Shown here one piece after another: positions 1 to 8,183 of a stretch of DNA of 64,000 nucleotides. Source of the DNA: Corallococcus carmarthensis (GTDB taxonomy: Bacteria; Myxococcota; Myxococcia; Myxococcales; Myxococcaceae). Within the stretch, counting starts at the first letter, position 1. Each line of letters starts with the position of its first letter. The translations under genes and the position numbers were made by a program. The stretch spans positions 44,609-108,608 of the forward strand of contig NZ_RAWE01000009.1 of NCBI RefSeq assembly GCF_003611695.1. Direction: 5' to 3'. The notes beneath the pieces were generated by a model that saw nothing but the letters and a program-made list of their open reading frames with translations, searched no databases and was not told the origin of the DNA.

Positions 1-1
1 G

Positions 2-1216
2 GACTGGGACCCCTTCACCAACAAGGTCACGGCGGCGCCGCCGGAGTCGGTGGAGGCGAACGCGCCGCAGCGCCCCGTGAAGGCGGACGCCGCGCCGGAG
101 CCGGACACGCGCTACGCGCGGCTGCTGGCCACGTTCCAGGCGTCGCGGAAGGTGGATCCGTATTCGCCGGTGGCGCCCACGCGCATCGCGCGTGCCTTCG
201 AGCTGGATCGCGGCCTGCCGGAGGAGCGCGTGCGTGCGCTGCTCACGCAGTTGCTGGAGTCCCCGCTGGTGCCGCGCGTGGCGAAGCTGATTGAAACCCG
301 CCTGGGCCGTCCGCTGGAGCCGCAGGACTTGTGGTACCCCGGCTTCCGTCCGGGCTCGAAGGTGCCGGAGGCGCAGCTGGACGCGCTGACGCGCAAGCGC
401 TACCCCACGGCGGACGCCTTCGCGCGCGACATCCCTCGCATCCTCCAGGGCCTGGGCTTCACGCGGGAGAAGGCGGACGTGCTCGCCTCGTACATCCGCG
501 TGGACGCCTCACGCGGCGCGGGCCATGCCCAGCAGGCGCTGCGCCGGGGTGACTTCCCCCGCCTGCGCACGCGCGTGGAGAAGGGGGGCATGGACTACAA
601 GGGCTACAACATCGCGGTGCACGAGCTGGGGCACAACGTGGAGCAGGTCTTCAGCCTGTACCAGGTGGACCACACGCTCCTGTCCGGTGTCCCCAACAAC
701 GCCTTCACGGAGGCCCTGGCCTTCGTCTTCCAGGCGCGCGACCTGGAACTGCTGGGCCTGGGCCAACCAGACGCGGCCAGCGAACGCGAGCGGGTGCTCA
801 ACGACTTCTGGCAGGCCTGGGAGATCGCCGGCGTGGCGCTGGTGGACATGGCCACGTGGCACTGGATGTACGAACACCCGGACGCCACGCCCGCCCAACT
901 GCGCGACGCGGTGGCCGGCCTGTCGCGCGACGTGTGGAACCGCTACTACGCGCCGGTGCTGGGGCGGAAGGACAGCCCGGTGCTGGGCATCTACAGCCAC
1001 ATGATCAGCTACCCGCTGTACCTGCCGGACTACCCGCTCGGGCACCTCATCGCCTTCCAGATTGAAGAGCACCTGAAGCAGCACGGCCCGCTGGGCGTGG
1101 AGTTCGAGCGCATGGCCACCTTCGGCTCCGTCACTCCGGACGAATGGATGCGGCACGCCACCGGCGCTCCCGTCAGCGCGGAAGCTTTGTTGCGCGCCAC
1201 CGAAGCCGCGCTGTGA
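2..1216 (+). CDS. Gluzincin-like zinc metallopeptidase, 5' end outside window
   Basis: The frame is open from the left edge, so the N-terminus is missing; a GTG at 50 is only an internal candidate start. The protein carries a zinc site HELGH (codons 620-634), and about 25 residues on a TEALAF segment whose Glu (codon 710) would be the third zinc ligand, as in gluzincins. The rest is helical with many aromatic residues, resembling M3/M32-type oligopeptidases. It probably hydrolyses peptides, but the substrate cannot be read from the sequence. The next gene, a lipoprotein, starts 42 bp downstream on the same strand. The exact family assignment is tentative; the zinc motif is clear. Confidence 0.75.
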   Translation, partial: DWDPFTNKVTAAPPESVEANAPQRPVKADAAPEPDTRYARLLATFQASRKVDPYSPVAPTRIARAFELDRGLPEERVRALLTQLLESPLVPRVAKLIETRLGRPLEPQDLWYPGFRPGSKVPEAQLDALTRKRYPTADAFARDIPRILQGLGFTREKADVLASYIRVDASRGAGHAQQALRRGDFPRLRTRVEKGGMDYKGYNIAVHELGHNVEQVFSLYQVDHTLLSGVPNNAFTEALAFVFQARDLELLGLGQPDAASERERVLNDFWQAWEIAGVALVDMATWHWMYEHPDATPAQLRDAVAGLSRDVWNRYYAPVLGRKDSPVLGIYSHMISYPLYLPDYPLGHLIAFQIEEHLKQHGPLGVEFERMATFGSVTPDEWMRHATGAPVSAEALLRATEAAL

Positions 1217-1258
1217 TAGTCCGGGCATTCCCCATTTCACTTATCTGGAGGATTGACC

Positions 1259-1915
1259 TTGAATTTCATCTCTCGTGCGCTGGTGCTGGGTTCCCTGTCG
1301 ACCGTGGTGGGCTGTGCGTCGATGAAGGGCGGCACGAAGTCCCCGGACACGACGGAGCCGACGCCTCCGCCCGCGACCGCGTCGCTGGTGGACAACTGTG
1401 ACGACACGCAGAAGGGCGTCTCCAAGGAGGCGGACGCGCTGGCCAGCCCCTACGGGATTGATCAGCACGTGGACAAGAACTTCCCGGACCGCAAGGTGTC
1501 GTGGCTGATGACGGACGGCGCGTACCAGAAGTTCGTGGTGCAGACGGGCGCGAAGAACTTCGGCCGCTGCAACGACGTGGCCTGCTACCTGTTCGCGGCG
1601 CCGTCGGCGTCCATCCAGGGCGCGGTGGAGAAGTCGAAGACGGCGGACGGCAAGCACGACCCCGCGGTGCTGGGCCAGGCGCTGGGCCTGCCGGCGAAGA
1701 ACTTCGAGGGCCCGCTGCGGATGATGACGCTGGACCTGGCGGCGCAGAAGGTCTGCACGCGCCTGCCGGTGGACGCGGACCCCGGCGTGTGGAAGTGCAC
1801 CACGCCCGACGACAAGGACTGCTTCAAGTTCGGTGGCTACACGTCCGGCGGCGCGCCGGAGGTGATGGTCATCAACGCGCCGGTGGCCGACACGCAGGTG
1901 GTGGAGATTCCGTGA
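1259..1915 (+). CDS. Lipoprotein of unknown function
   Basis: Two in-frame TTG codons (1253, 1259) could start this gene. TTG 1259 is preferred because GGAGGA lies six bases upstream of it. The N-terminus MNFISRALVLGSLSTVVGC is a type II signal peptide with lipobox VVGC, followed by a Thr/Pro-rich linker, so the product should be a membrane-anchored lipoprotein. The roughly 190-residue mature domain has several cysteines, possibly disulphide-forming, and I recognise no family. The stop codon overlaps the start of the next small gene (GTGA), which suggests translational coupling. Confidence 0.75.
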   Translation: MNFISRALVLGSLSTVVGCASMKGGTKSPDTTEPTPPPATASLVDNCDDTQKGVSKEADALASPYGIDQHVDKNFPDRKVSWLMTDGAYQKFVVQTGAKNFGRCNDVACYLFAAPSASIQGAVEKSKTADGKHDPAVLGQALGLPAKNFEGPLRMMTLDLAAQKVCTRLPVDADPGVWKCTTPDDKDCFKFGGYTSGGAPEVMVINAPVADTQVVEIP

Positions 1916-2154
1916 GCGACGAGGAGGTGCTCCTCCAGAGTCCGCTCCTCTACCGCGTGCTGCGCGGGCGGGACGGGGCGCTGTCCATCGAGGTCGTGGT
2001 GGGCGGCATCGTCCAGTTCGAGGTGCGCGTGCGCCTGAACGCGGAGGAGACGGAGTCCTTCCAGCGTGAGGGGCGCGCCTTCGCGGACCGGATGGCCCAG
2101 GCCATCATGGCCAATCCGCCCTTCGGTGGCCGGTCGGTGAAGTCGCCGGTGTAG
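1912..2154 (+). CDS. Small hypothetical protein, 80 aa
   Basis: The GTG start overlaps the stop of the upstream lipoprotein gene (GTGA at 1912-1915), typical of translational coupling. The product is 80 residues, soluble, with no signal peptide or membrane segment; it looks like a short beta-rich half (LSIEVVVGGIVQFEVRVRL) followed by a helix. No family was recognised. A strong hairpin lies just downstream. The coupling and codon use argue that it is real, possibly a cytoplasmic partner of the lipoprotein's operon. Confidence 0.6.
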   Translation: MSDEEVLLQSPLLYRVLRGRDGALSIEVVVGGIVQFEVRVRLNAEETESFQREGRAFADRMAQAIMANPPFGGRSVKSPV

Positions 2155-2165
2155 TGCGGCCTTCG

Positions 2166-2192
2166 CGGGGGCCCGTCGCATGCGGGCCCCCG
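2166..2192. terminator. Bidirectional hairpin between convergent genes
   Basis: A perfect 10-bp inverted repeat (CGGGGGCCCG / CGGGCCCCCG) with a 7-base loop sits between the convergent 80-aa gene and FKBP gene. No long T tract follows, but position and stability fit a shared terminator. Confidence 0.7.
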
Positions 2193-2202
2193 TTGAAGCG
2201 GG

Positions 2203-2949
2203 TTACGGGGTGGTGGCGGTGTTGCCGGGGATGTCCACCAGCTCCACTTCGAAGGTGAGCACGGCGTTGGGCGGGATGCGCGAGCCCGTGGGCGGGCGCT
2301 CTCCGTAGGCGGTGCTCCCGGGGCAGGTGAGCTTCGCCTTGCCGCCGACCTTCATCTTCTGCACGCCCTGGGTCCAGCAGGGGATGACGCCGTTGAGCGG
2401 GAACTCCACCGCGAGGCCGCGCTTGTAGGAGCTGTCGAACTCCGAGCCGTCCACCAGCGTGCCCTGGTAGTGCACCTTCACGGTGTCGGTGGCGCGGGGC
2501 GACTTGCCGGTGCCGGCCTTGAGCTCGCGGTAGATGACGCCGGAGGGCAGCCGGTTGGCCCCGGGCTCCTTGGACGCGCGGTCCAGCGTGGCCACGTTGA
2601 CCTGGGCCATGCGCGCCTTGGCGAGCGCCTGGATCTTCGGGGTGTACTCCTTCGGATCCACCGCGGGCGCGGTGCCGCTGAGCGAATCCTGGAGGCCGCG
2701 CTGGAGCAATTGCACCTCCTCCGGGGTGAGCGCGAGCGCCGTCACGCTCTGGCCCAGGGTGATGCCGAGCGAATAGATGGCCTTCTGATCATCCGTCTTG
2801 AGCTCCAGGGGTGCCGGGGCGGCAGGGGCGGCCTTCGCGGCGGCCTCGGGCGCGGCGGCCGGCTTGGAGGTCTTCGTCGGGGCCTGGGCCAGGGCGAGGC
2901 CCGGAGCACCGAGCATCAGGACCAGCGCCGCCTTCCACTGCATACGCAT
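2203..2949 (-). CDS. Secreted FKBP-type peptidyl-prolyl isomerase
   Basis: This is a peptidyl-prolyl cis-trans isomerase of the FkpA/Mip type that should help fold proteins in the periplasm or outer membrane. Residues 1-22 form a signal peptide ending ALAQA, followed by an Ala/Pro linker. A helical FKBP_N dimerisation segment (about 45-130) precedes the C-terminal FKBP domain with VKVHYQGTLVDGSEFDSS, the WTQGVQKMKVGGKAKL strand and AYGERPPTGSRIPPNAVLTF. ATG 2949 is chosen over an upstream GTG because AGGCGGA lies just before it. It is convergent with the 80-aa gene. Confidence 0.93.
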   Translation of the reverse strand: MRMQWKAALVLMLGAPGLALAQAPTKTSKPAAAPEAAAKAAPAAPAPLELKTDDQKAIYSLGITLGQSVTALALTPEEVQLLQRGLQDSLSGTAPAVDPKEYTPKIQALAKARMAQVNVATLDRASKEPGANRLPSGVIYRELKAGTGKSPRATDTVKVHYQGTLVDGSEFDSSYKRGLAVEFPLNGVIPCWTQGVQKMKVGGKAKLTCPGSTAYGERPPTGSRIPPNAVLTFEVELVDIPGNTATTP

Positions 2950-2991
2950 GCTTCCGCCTTTCACGAGAATGGGGGGACTATAGGGCCGCTC

Positions 2992-5451
2992 ATGCGCTGC
3001 CGGTCATCCTTCGCGTTCGCGGTGCTGCTGGGAACACTCGCCACCCTGGCCTGTGGCGGGCCGACCGTGCCGGAGGACGACACGGTGTGTGGCCTGTCCT
3101 TCACGGACACGGGGAATGTGCGCGTCTTCGTGGTGGGGCACGCCTTCACGCTGGACGACGCGGCCTCGCTGGAGCACTTCGACGCATCCTTCCGCGAGGA
3201 CGTGGTGCGCATCGCGCCGTGCCTGTCCTCGACGCGGCCCAACCTGCTGCTGTTCCCGGAGGACGCGGGGCTCATCGCCTGGTTCACGGGCCGCCGCGCG
3301 ATGCTGGCGCGAGGCGCGGGCGACACGGAGCTGGCGTTCAACGCAATGTACTCGGGGTGGTTCCGCGCGGCGGATGAGTACCGGCGGCGCTTCCCGGGCA
3401 TCTCCGCGGCCCGGTCGCTGACGCTCGCGTTGGGGGACCCGGCGTGGCGGGCCATGGAGCACACGTTCGGAGGCATCGCGAAGCGCTACGGCGTGTGGGT
3501 GATGACGTCCGCGAACGTGCCGTACGTGGAGGCGCGCCGCGACTCGGATGCGGTGGACCTGTTCCGCGACGTGGACGCGGACGGGGACGCGCCCGCGTAC
3601 GTGGCCACGGGACCGGAGTGCTTCAACGCGGCGCTGCTGTACGCGCCGGACGGGACGCTCGCGGGCCGGAGCGACAAGGTCTACCTCACGGAGACGGAGG
3701 AGGAGGACCTGGACCTGAGCTCCGCGTCACTGGAGCGGCTGGGTGCGTTCGTGCTGCCGTTCGGCAAGGTGGGGGCGGCCATCTCACGCGATGCGTTCTA
3801 TGCGCCGTTCCTCCAGCGGCTGGAGGACGTGGGCACGGAGCTGGTGACGCAACCGGAGGCGTGGAGTGGCTGGACGGTCGGGGATGAACAGGGCGGCTGG
3901 TTGCCGGACACCATCCTGTCGTCGGGATGGAGCCACACGCAGAAGTACCGGGGCTTCCGGTACAGCGCGGCGCCGATGCTGAGCGGCAACCTCTTCGACC
4001 TCGTGTTCGACGGGCAGGTGTGGGTGACGGGCAAGAGCACGCTGGAGCAGACGCCGCGCGCGTTCGTGGGAAGCCAGCCGTTGACGGGCTGGGTGGACGT
4101 GGGGCGGTGGACGTTCCCGGATCCGGTGGAAGCGGATGCATCGCTGTCACTGGAGGCACGACAGGCGCGGCTTCGCGAGGCAGGCGATGCCCTGGCTCCA
4201 GGGTCGGGGGACAAGCGGGAGGGGAAGTACGCGCGGAGCCTCATCGCGTCGGACCTTTCGCTCGCCGGGGATGGGCCGGGGCCGAAGGTGGCGGTAACGC
4301 CCACGGGTGCAGGACTGCCGTCGCGGGAGGTGGCATCCGTGGACGTGGGCGCGCAGACGAATCCCGAGGGTGCATACGACGCGGCGGGACGGCTCTACGT
4401 GGTCTTCAGCGACGCACGGAACGGCAGGCCTCAGGTGTACGTCACGACCCGTAATGACGATGGCCGCACGTTCACGCCCGCGCAGCCGGTGTCACCGGGC
4501 CCGGGCCGGCAGCTGCGTCCCTCGATCGCCGCTGGCCCTGCGGGCAGCGTGATGGTCGCGTGGCAGGAAGCGCGTGAAGGCGCGAAGGAAGTGCTGTGGA
4601 CGGCGGCCTCCACCGACGGCGCGGTGAGCTTCAGCACGGCCATGCAAGTGGAGGCGACGGGTTCATCGCAGTGGGAAGCAGCGCTCGCGTGGCAACCAGG
4701 TACAACCCGCGTGGCGCTGGCCTGGACGGACTTCCGTGAAGGGCTCGCGCCGAAGGTCCGCATGGCGCGCTCGGAGGACGGGGGCCACACCTGGTCCGCA
4801 TCCGCGCGAGTGGATCCGGGCAACACCGTGACCGACCGGCACGAAGGCTCGCAGCTCCAGCCCACGGTGACCTGGAGTGCCGAAGGCTGGTCGATGGCGT
4901 GGATCGACTACCGCGAGCGGGACTGGGAGGTGTACGCGGCGGTATCGACAGGGGAGGGGTTCACGGCCGCGGTGCAGGCGTCGCCGCCCTCCGAGGCGGA
5001 GACGCTGGCGAGCGATCCGCATCTGACCTCCGCGCCGGATGGCAGCGCGGTGCTCGTCTGGGACGACCTGCGTGAACGACGCGGTCACCACGATGTGCGC
5101 GGTGCGCGACGGGTGCAGGGTGTCTGGGAGCCACTGCCCCTCGTCGCCGGAGGCGCGGACACCGGAGCCTTCCTCAGCCGCTTCCGACCTTCGGTGGCCT
5201 GGGTCCGCGATGCGTGGCACGTCGTGTTCCAGGACCTGTCGCCGGGAAAGAGCGGGCTCGGCGTCGCGCGCATGTCACCGGTTGCCAGCACGTCCCTCGT
5301 CGATGCCGCACGGCTCGATGACACGGGCGCGTCCCCCAACCAGCTCACCCGGCCTCGTGTGGTCGCGCGTTCGGACGGAAGCGCGGGCGTGGTGCTCTTC
5401 GAGGACGACCGGGAAGGCTTCAGCCGCGTGCGCGTGACGGATCCGCTGTGA
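2992..5451 (+). CDS. Lipoprotein: nitrilase-like domain plus BNR/sialidase-type repeats
   Basis: An 819-residue lipoprotein with lipobox LATLAC at residue 20. Residues about 35-330 resemble a carbon-nitrogen hydrolase (nitrilase fold): catalytic Glu in LLLFPEDAG (E90) and Lys in SDKVYL (K229). The position of the nucleophilic Cys, in KVGAAISRDAFYAPF, is Ser265. This domain may therefore be an unusual Ser version, or inactive. From about residue 440 the protein has beta-propeller repeats with Asp-box motifs such as SEDGGHTWS, as in sialidases and other extracellular binding proteins. The frame is open further upstream, antisense to the FKBP gene, but ATG 2992 begins the signal peptide. Substrate unknown. 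Confidence 0.8.
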   Translation: MRCRSSFAFAVLLGTLATLACGGPTVPEDDTVCGLSFTDTGNVRVFVVGHAFTLDDAASLEHFDASFREDVVRIAPCLSSTRPNLLLFPEDAGLIAWFTGRRAMLARGAGDTELAFNAMYSGWFRAADEYRRRFPGISAARSLTLALGDPAWRAMEHTFGGIAKRYGVWVMTSANVPYVEARRDSDAVDLFRDVDADGDAPAYVATGPECFNAALLYAPDGTLAGRSDKVYLTETEEEDLDLSSASLERLGAFVLPFGKVGAAISRDAFYAPFLQRLEDVGTELVTQPEAWSGWTVGDEQGGWLPDTILSSGWSHTQKYRGFRYSAAPMLSGNLFDLVFDGQVWVTGKSTLEQTPRAFVGSQPLTGWVDVGRWTFPDPVEADASLSLEARQARLREAGDALAPGSGDKREGKYARSLIASDLSLAGDGPGPKVAVTPTGAGLPSREVASVDVGAQTNPEGAYDAAGRLYVVFSDARNGRPQVYVTTRNDDGRTFTPAQPVSPGPGRQLRPSIAAGPAGSVMVAWQEAREGAKEVLWTAASTDGAVSFSTAMQVEATGSSQWEAALAWQPGTTRVALAWTDFREGLAPKVRMARSEDGGHTWSASARVDPGNTVTDRHEGSQLQPTVTWSAEGWSMAWIDYRERDWEVYAAVSTGEGFTAAVQASPPSEAETLASDPHLTSAPDGSAVLVWDDLRERRGHHDVRGARRVQGVWEPLPLVAGGADTGAFLSRFRPSVAWVRDAWHVVFQDLSPGKSGLGVARMSPVASTSLVDAARLDDTGASPNQLTRPRVVARSDGSAGVVLFEDDREGFSRVRVTDPL

Positions 5452-5460
5452 CGCACGCCC

Positions 5461-6099
5461 TCACGGGCCGCCGAAGCGATAGCTGCCCCCCAGCACCAGT
5501 CCCAGCGCTCCACGCCCTCCAGGTGTGAGCCACTCCGCGCCAGCGACCGATGCGTCGTAGCTCGGCCAGTACCAGCCCAGCTCGACCTGGAGCGCGAAGC
5601 GTCCGAACGGAACCCGCGTTCCGGCGGCCAGCGACCACAGCACGTCCGACTCCACCACGTCGTACAGCGCGGATCCGGAGACGTACGTGAGGAAGCGCTC
5701 GCGCAGCAGCCAGCTCGCCGCGGCCGTCGCCTCGCCATGGAACAGCGCGCCCGTGTCCAGATCGCTGAACACGTAGCCACGTCCCGTCAGCGCCACCGCG
5801 GGCCGCCCGCCGTCCTGCGCCAGCGCGAGCCACGTCGCTCCCACATCCATCCCCGCCACACCCAGGAGCAGCGGCGTGAGGTGCGCATGAGCGCTCACGT
5901 CCCACCGATCACTCAAGCCGTAGCTCGCGCCCAATGTGGACAGGGGCAGGGGAACGGGCGTGCCCTCCAACCGGACCGCCGGTCCCCCCACGCCTGCCTC
6001 CAGCGCGAGCGTGCCCGCGGGCACGGGCCGCACGTGCGCCGGCAGTCCGCAGGCACAGGCCAATGCGAAGAATCCAGCGAGCGGAAAAACGCGGCGCAT
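5461..6099 (-). CDS. Outer-membrane-like beta-barrel lipoprotein
   Basis: 212 residues. The N-terminus MRRVFPLAGFFALACACG is a signal sequence with a possible lipobox (LACAC). The remainder alternates short hydrophobic and polar strands separated by Gly/Asp turns and ends in GLVLGGSYRFGGP, with an aromatic third from last as in small outer-membrane barrels. No enzyme motif is seen. It ends 9 bp from the convergent nitrilase-like gene. A surface or structural role is inferred. Confidence 0.6.
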   Translation of the reverse strand: MRRVFPLAGFFALACACGLPAHVRPVPAGTLALEAGVGGPAVRLEGTPVPLPLSTLGASYGLSDRWDVSAHAHLTPLLLGVAGMDVGATWLALAQDGGRPAVALTGRGYVFSDLDTGALFHGEATAAASWLLRERFLTYVSGSALYDVVESDVLWSLAAGTRVPFGRFALQVELGWYWPSYDASVAGAEWLTPGGRGALGLVLGGSYRFGGP

Positions 6100-6223
6100 G
6101 CAGGCCAGCCTAGCGTGCCTGAAGGGCGCCGTTTTCTTGCGCGCATGACGTCTGAACGTACTGTGCCTTCAGGTTGCTGCACCCCCGCAGCAGCCTGTTG
6201 CATCAGCCGGAGGTCATGAGCCA

Positions 6224-6556
6224 ATGAGCGAGAAGCGGAAGGCCAATCGAGCGCCCCTGGACATCTACCTCAACAAGTACATGGGTGGCGTGCCGTACAT
6301 GACCCGCGCCGCGGACATCAGCCAGGAAGGTGTCAGCCTCTCGCGTCTCATCGAGCCCCAGCACGACGCGCGCCGCGTGGGCCTCCAGTTCCAGCTCCCC
6401 GGCTCCGAGGAGATCATCTACGCCGAGGGTGAAGTCGTACGCGAGTGGAAGGAACTGGGCCGCAAGGAGCAGTCCGGCGTCCGCTTCACGCTGCTCACCG
6501 AGCGGCACCGCAAGATGATCGACGCCTACGTCGACCGTCACACCGACGGCAACTGA
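6224..6556 (+). CDS. PilZ domain protein, c-di-GMP receptor
   Basis: A 110-residue single-domain PilZ protein. The binding signature is visible: an RxxxR box (RKANR, residues 5-9) and, about 25 residues on, the ADISQEGVSL strand matching the D/NxSxxG motif. It should bind cyclic di-GMP and pass the signal on by protein contact. There is no output domain. It stands alone, divergent from the barrel lipoprotein and followed by a hairpin. Confidence 0.88.
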   Translation: MSEKRKANRAPLDIYLNKYMGGVPYMTRAADISQEGVSLSRLIEPQHDARRVGLQFQLPGSEEIIYAEGEVVREWKELGRKEQSGVRFTLLTERHRKMIDAYVDRHTDGN

Positions 6557-6582
6557 CGCCAGGCGTTACCCTCCGCGTGTGC

Positions 6583-6600
6583 CACCGCGATTGCGCGGTG
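6583..6600 (+). terminator. Stem-loop after the PilZ gene
   Basis: CACCGCG-ATTG-CGCGGTG, a perfect 7-bp stem with a 4-base loop 27 bp after the PilZ stop. There is no T tract, so intrinsic termination is only plausible. Confidence 0.4.
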
Positions 6601-6665
6601 CCACCGGCGGTTCGCGGTAGTCGCGCTGAGGTCGTCTGGCGGATCCGTGCGTTCCCCGGGTCGCC

Positions 6666-6695
6666 TTGACTTCGCGCGAAGTGACCCCCTTGAAT
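6666..6695 (+). promoter_or_regulatory. Possible sigma-70-like promoter
   Basis: TTGACT (6666-6671), an 18-bp spacer, then TTGAAT (6690-6695), about 60 bp before the start of the LPP20-like gene. Confidence 0.4.
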
Positions 6696-6756
6696 GACCG
6701 GAGAGGTTCCCTGTGCGCTCGCCGACGTTCGGCGGCGACAACGGGAGGAGTGCTCC

Positions 6757-7560
6757 GTGAGGCGTTCGCTGTGGGGATTGTTGCTGGTCGTGCCGCTGAC
6801 GGCGCTGGGCCAGGGCAAGGACGCGAAGGTCGCCGCACCCGCTGCTGAAGCCGCGCGCGGCGTGGGCACTCCGGGCATCAACTGGGAGGGCCAGGTCCTG
6901 CGCGCCACGGGCGCCGGGGCCCCGGACCTCAAGGCCGCCAACCCTGGCCAGGCCCGCCTGGGCGCCGAGCGCGCCGCGAAGCTGGACGCCTTCCGCAACC
7001 TGCTGGAGCAGGCCAAGGGCATCCAGGTGAGCGCCGGCCGCACCGTGGGCGACGAGCTGGCGCGCGACGAAGTGAAGGGCCGCGTCGAGGGCGCCATCCG
7101 CGGCTACAAGATCCTGGCCACGCGCTACTTCTCCGACAGCGGTGTGGAGATGGACGTGGAGGTGCCGCTCGCGGCGCTCACCGCGGCGCTGACGCCCGCG
7201 CAGGATCCGGCCATCGTGCTCAATGACGGCGCGGCGAAGTACACGGGCCTCGTGGTGGACGCGCGCGGGCTGGGCGCGAAGCCGGTGCTCGCGCCCAGGC
7301 TGGTGGACACGACGGGCAAGGCGCTCTACGGCGCCGCGGTGCTCACGGCGGAGGCGCGCGGCACCACGGGCGTCGCGGCCTGGTTCGACAGCCTGGACGC
7401 CGCCCGGAAGGCCTCGCGCGTGGGCGACAAGCCGCTGGTGGTGAAGGCCGCGCAGCTCCAGGGCTCCGACCTGGTCCTGAACGCGGAAGGCATTCGCGCG
7501 CTCACCGAGGCGAACACGCGCTTCCTGGCCGAGGGCCGCGTCGTCATCGTCACGCAGTAG
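6757..7560 (+). CDS. Secreted LPP20/FlgT-like protein
   Basis: GTG 6757 is chosen because GGGAGGAG lies six bases upstream and it opens a signal peptide (RRSLWGLLLVVPLTALGQG); earlier in-frame codons do not. The 267-residue product has, at about 55-130, the pattern of LPP20-type lipoproteins and the FlgT N-terminal fold: AAKLDAFRNLLEQAKGIQV, a helical stretch, then SDSGVEMDVEVPL. There is no lipobox, so it is probably soluble in the periplasm. A small lipoprotein gene follows 66 bp downstream and may be co-transcribed. The role is unknown. Confidence 0.7.
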   Translation: MRRSLWGLLLVVPLTALGQGKDAKVAAPAAEAARGVGTPGINWEGQVLRATGAGAPDLKAANPGQARLGAERAAKLDAFRNLLEQAKGIQVSAGRTVGDELARDEVKGRVEGAIRGYKILATRYFSDSGVEMDVEVPLAALTAALTPAQDPAIVLNDGAAKYTGLVVDARGLGAKPVLAPRLVDTTGKALYGAAVLTAEARGTTGVAAWFDSLDAARKASRVGDKPLVVKAAQLQGSDLVLNAEGIRALTEANTRFLAEGRVVIVTQ

Positions 7561-7626
7561 CGCCGCCGTCCTGCGCGCCCGAGGAACAACGATGTCCCCG
7601 AAACCCTTCGCGCAGGCCGTGATGCC

Positions 7627-8010
7627 GTGAGGCCGCTCCGGAGGATGACGCTGGTGGGCCTGTCGGTGGCGTTGATGGGCGGCTGCGCGGCGAAGCAGGA
7701 ACAGCCCGCGACTGTGGCCCGTGCGGAACAGCTGATGACCTCCAACGCGGCCAAGCGCGGCGACTTGGTGCTCCGGTGCGAACCCTCGGACGCCCAGGTG
7801 CTGCTGGACGGGGTGGAGCAGGGGGCCTGCAGCGACTTCGCCGGGGTGTCCCGCAGCTTGCGGCTGAACGACTCGGGCTTCCACCAGGTGGTGGTGAAGA
7901 AGCGCGGGTTCTATCCGTACACGACCTACTACGAGCCCAGCGGGGCCCGGGTGACGCTGAAGGTGAAGCTGCGGCCCCTGGCGCCGGAGGGTGGCGGCGG
8001 GTCTCCGTAA
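7627..8010 (+). CDS. PEGA-domain lipoprotein
   Basis: 127 residues. The N-terminus has a type II signal peptide with lipobox MGGC (start GTG 7627; ATG 7645 is an alternative). The mature part holds one PEGA-type repeat: GDLVLRCEPSDAQVLLDG, then a Cys, then HQVVVKKRGFYPYTTYY. Such domains are surface or periplasmic binding modules in myxobacteria. It follows the LPP20-like gene on the same strand, so both may serve the same envelope function. Confidence 0.72.
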   Translation: MRPLRRMTLVGLSVALMGGCAAKQEQPATVARAEQLMTSNAAKRGDLVLRCEPSDAQVLLDGVEQGACSDFAGVSRSLRLNDSGFHQVVVKKRGFYPYTTYYEPSGARVTLKVKLRPLAPEGGGGSP

Positions 8011-8183
8011 GGCTCCTGGTACAGCGTGGCCCCGGTCCCGCCAAGGCTGGCACCCTGGACCGCAAGGTGGCGGGCGACGCCCCGGGTGCGCTCATGGACC
8101 GCAATCAGGGGCCGAAGACGCCGTAGGATGGGCGGGGACAGGAGGCGGTCATCGGACGTCGCAAGAAAGGCAGTGAGCGCGCG

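Noticed and set aside
2470..2991. N-terminal extension of the nitrilase-like protein
   Set aside because: It is antisense to the FKBP gene, and a clear lipoprotein signal begins at ATG 2992.
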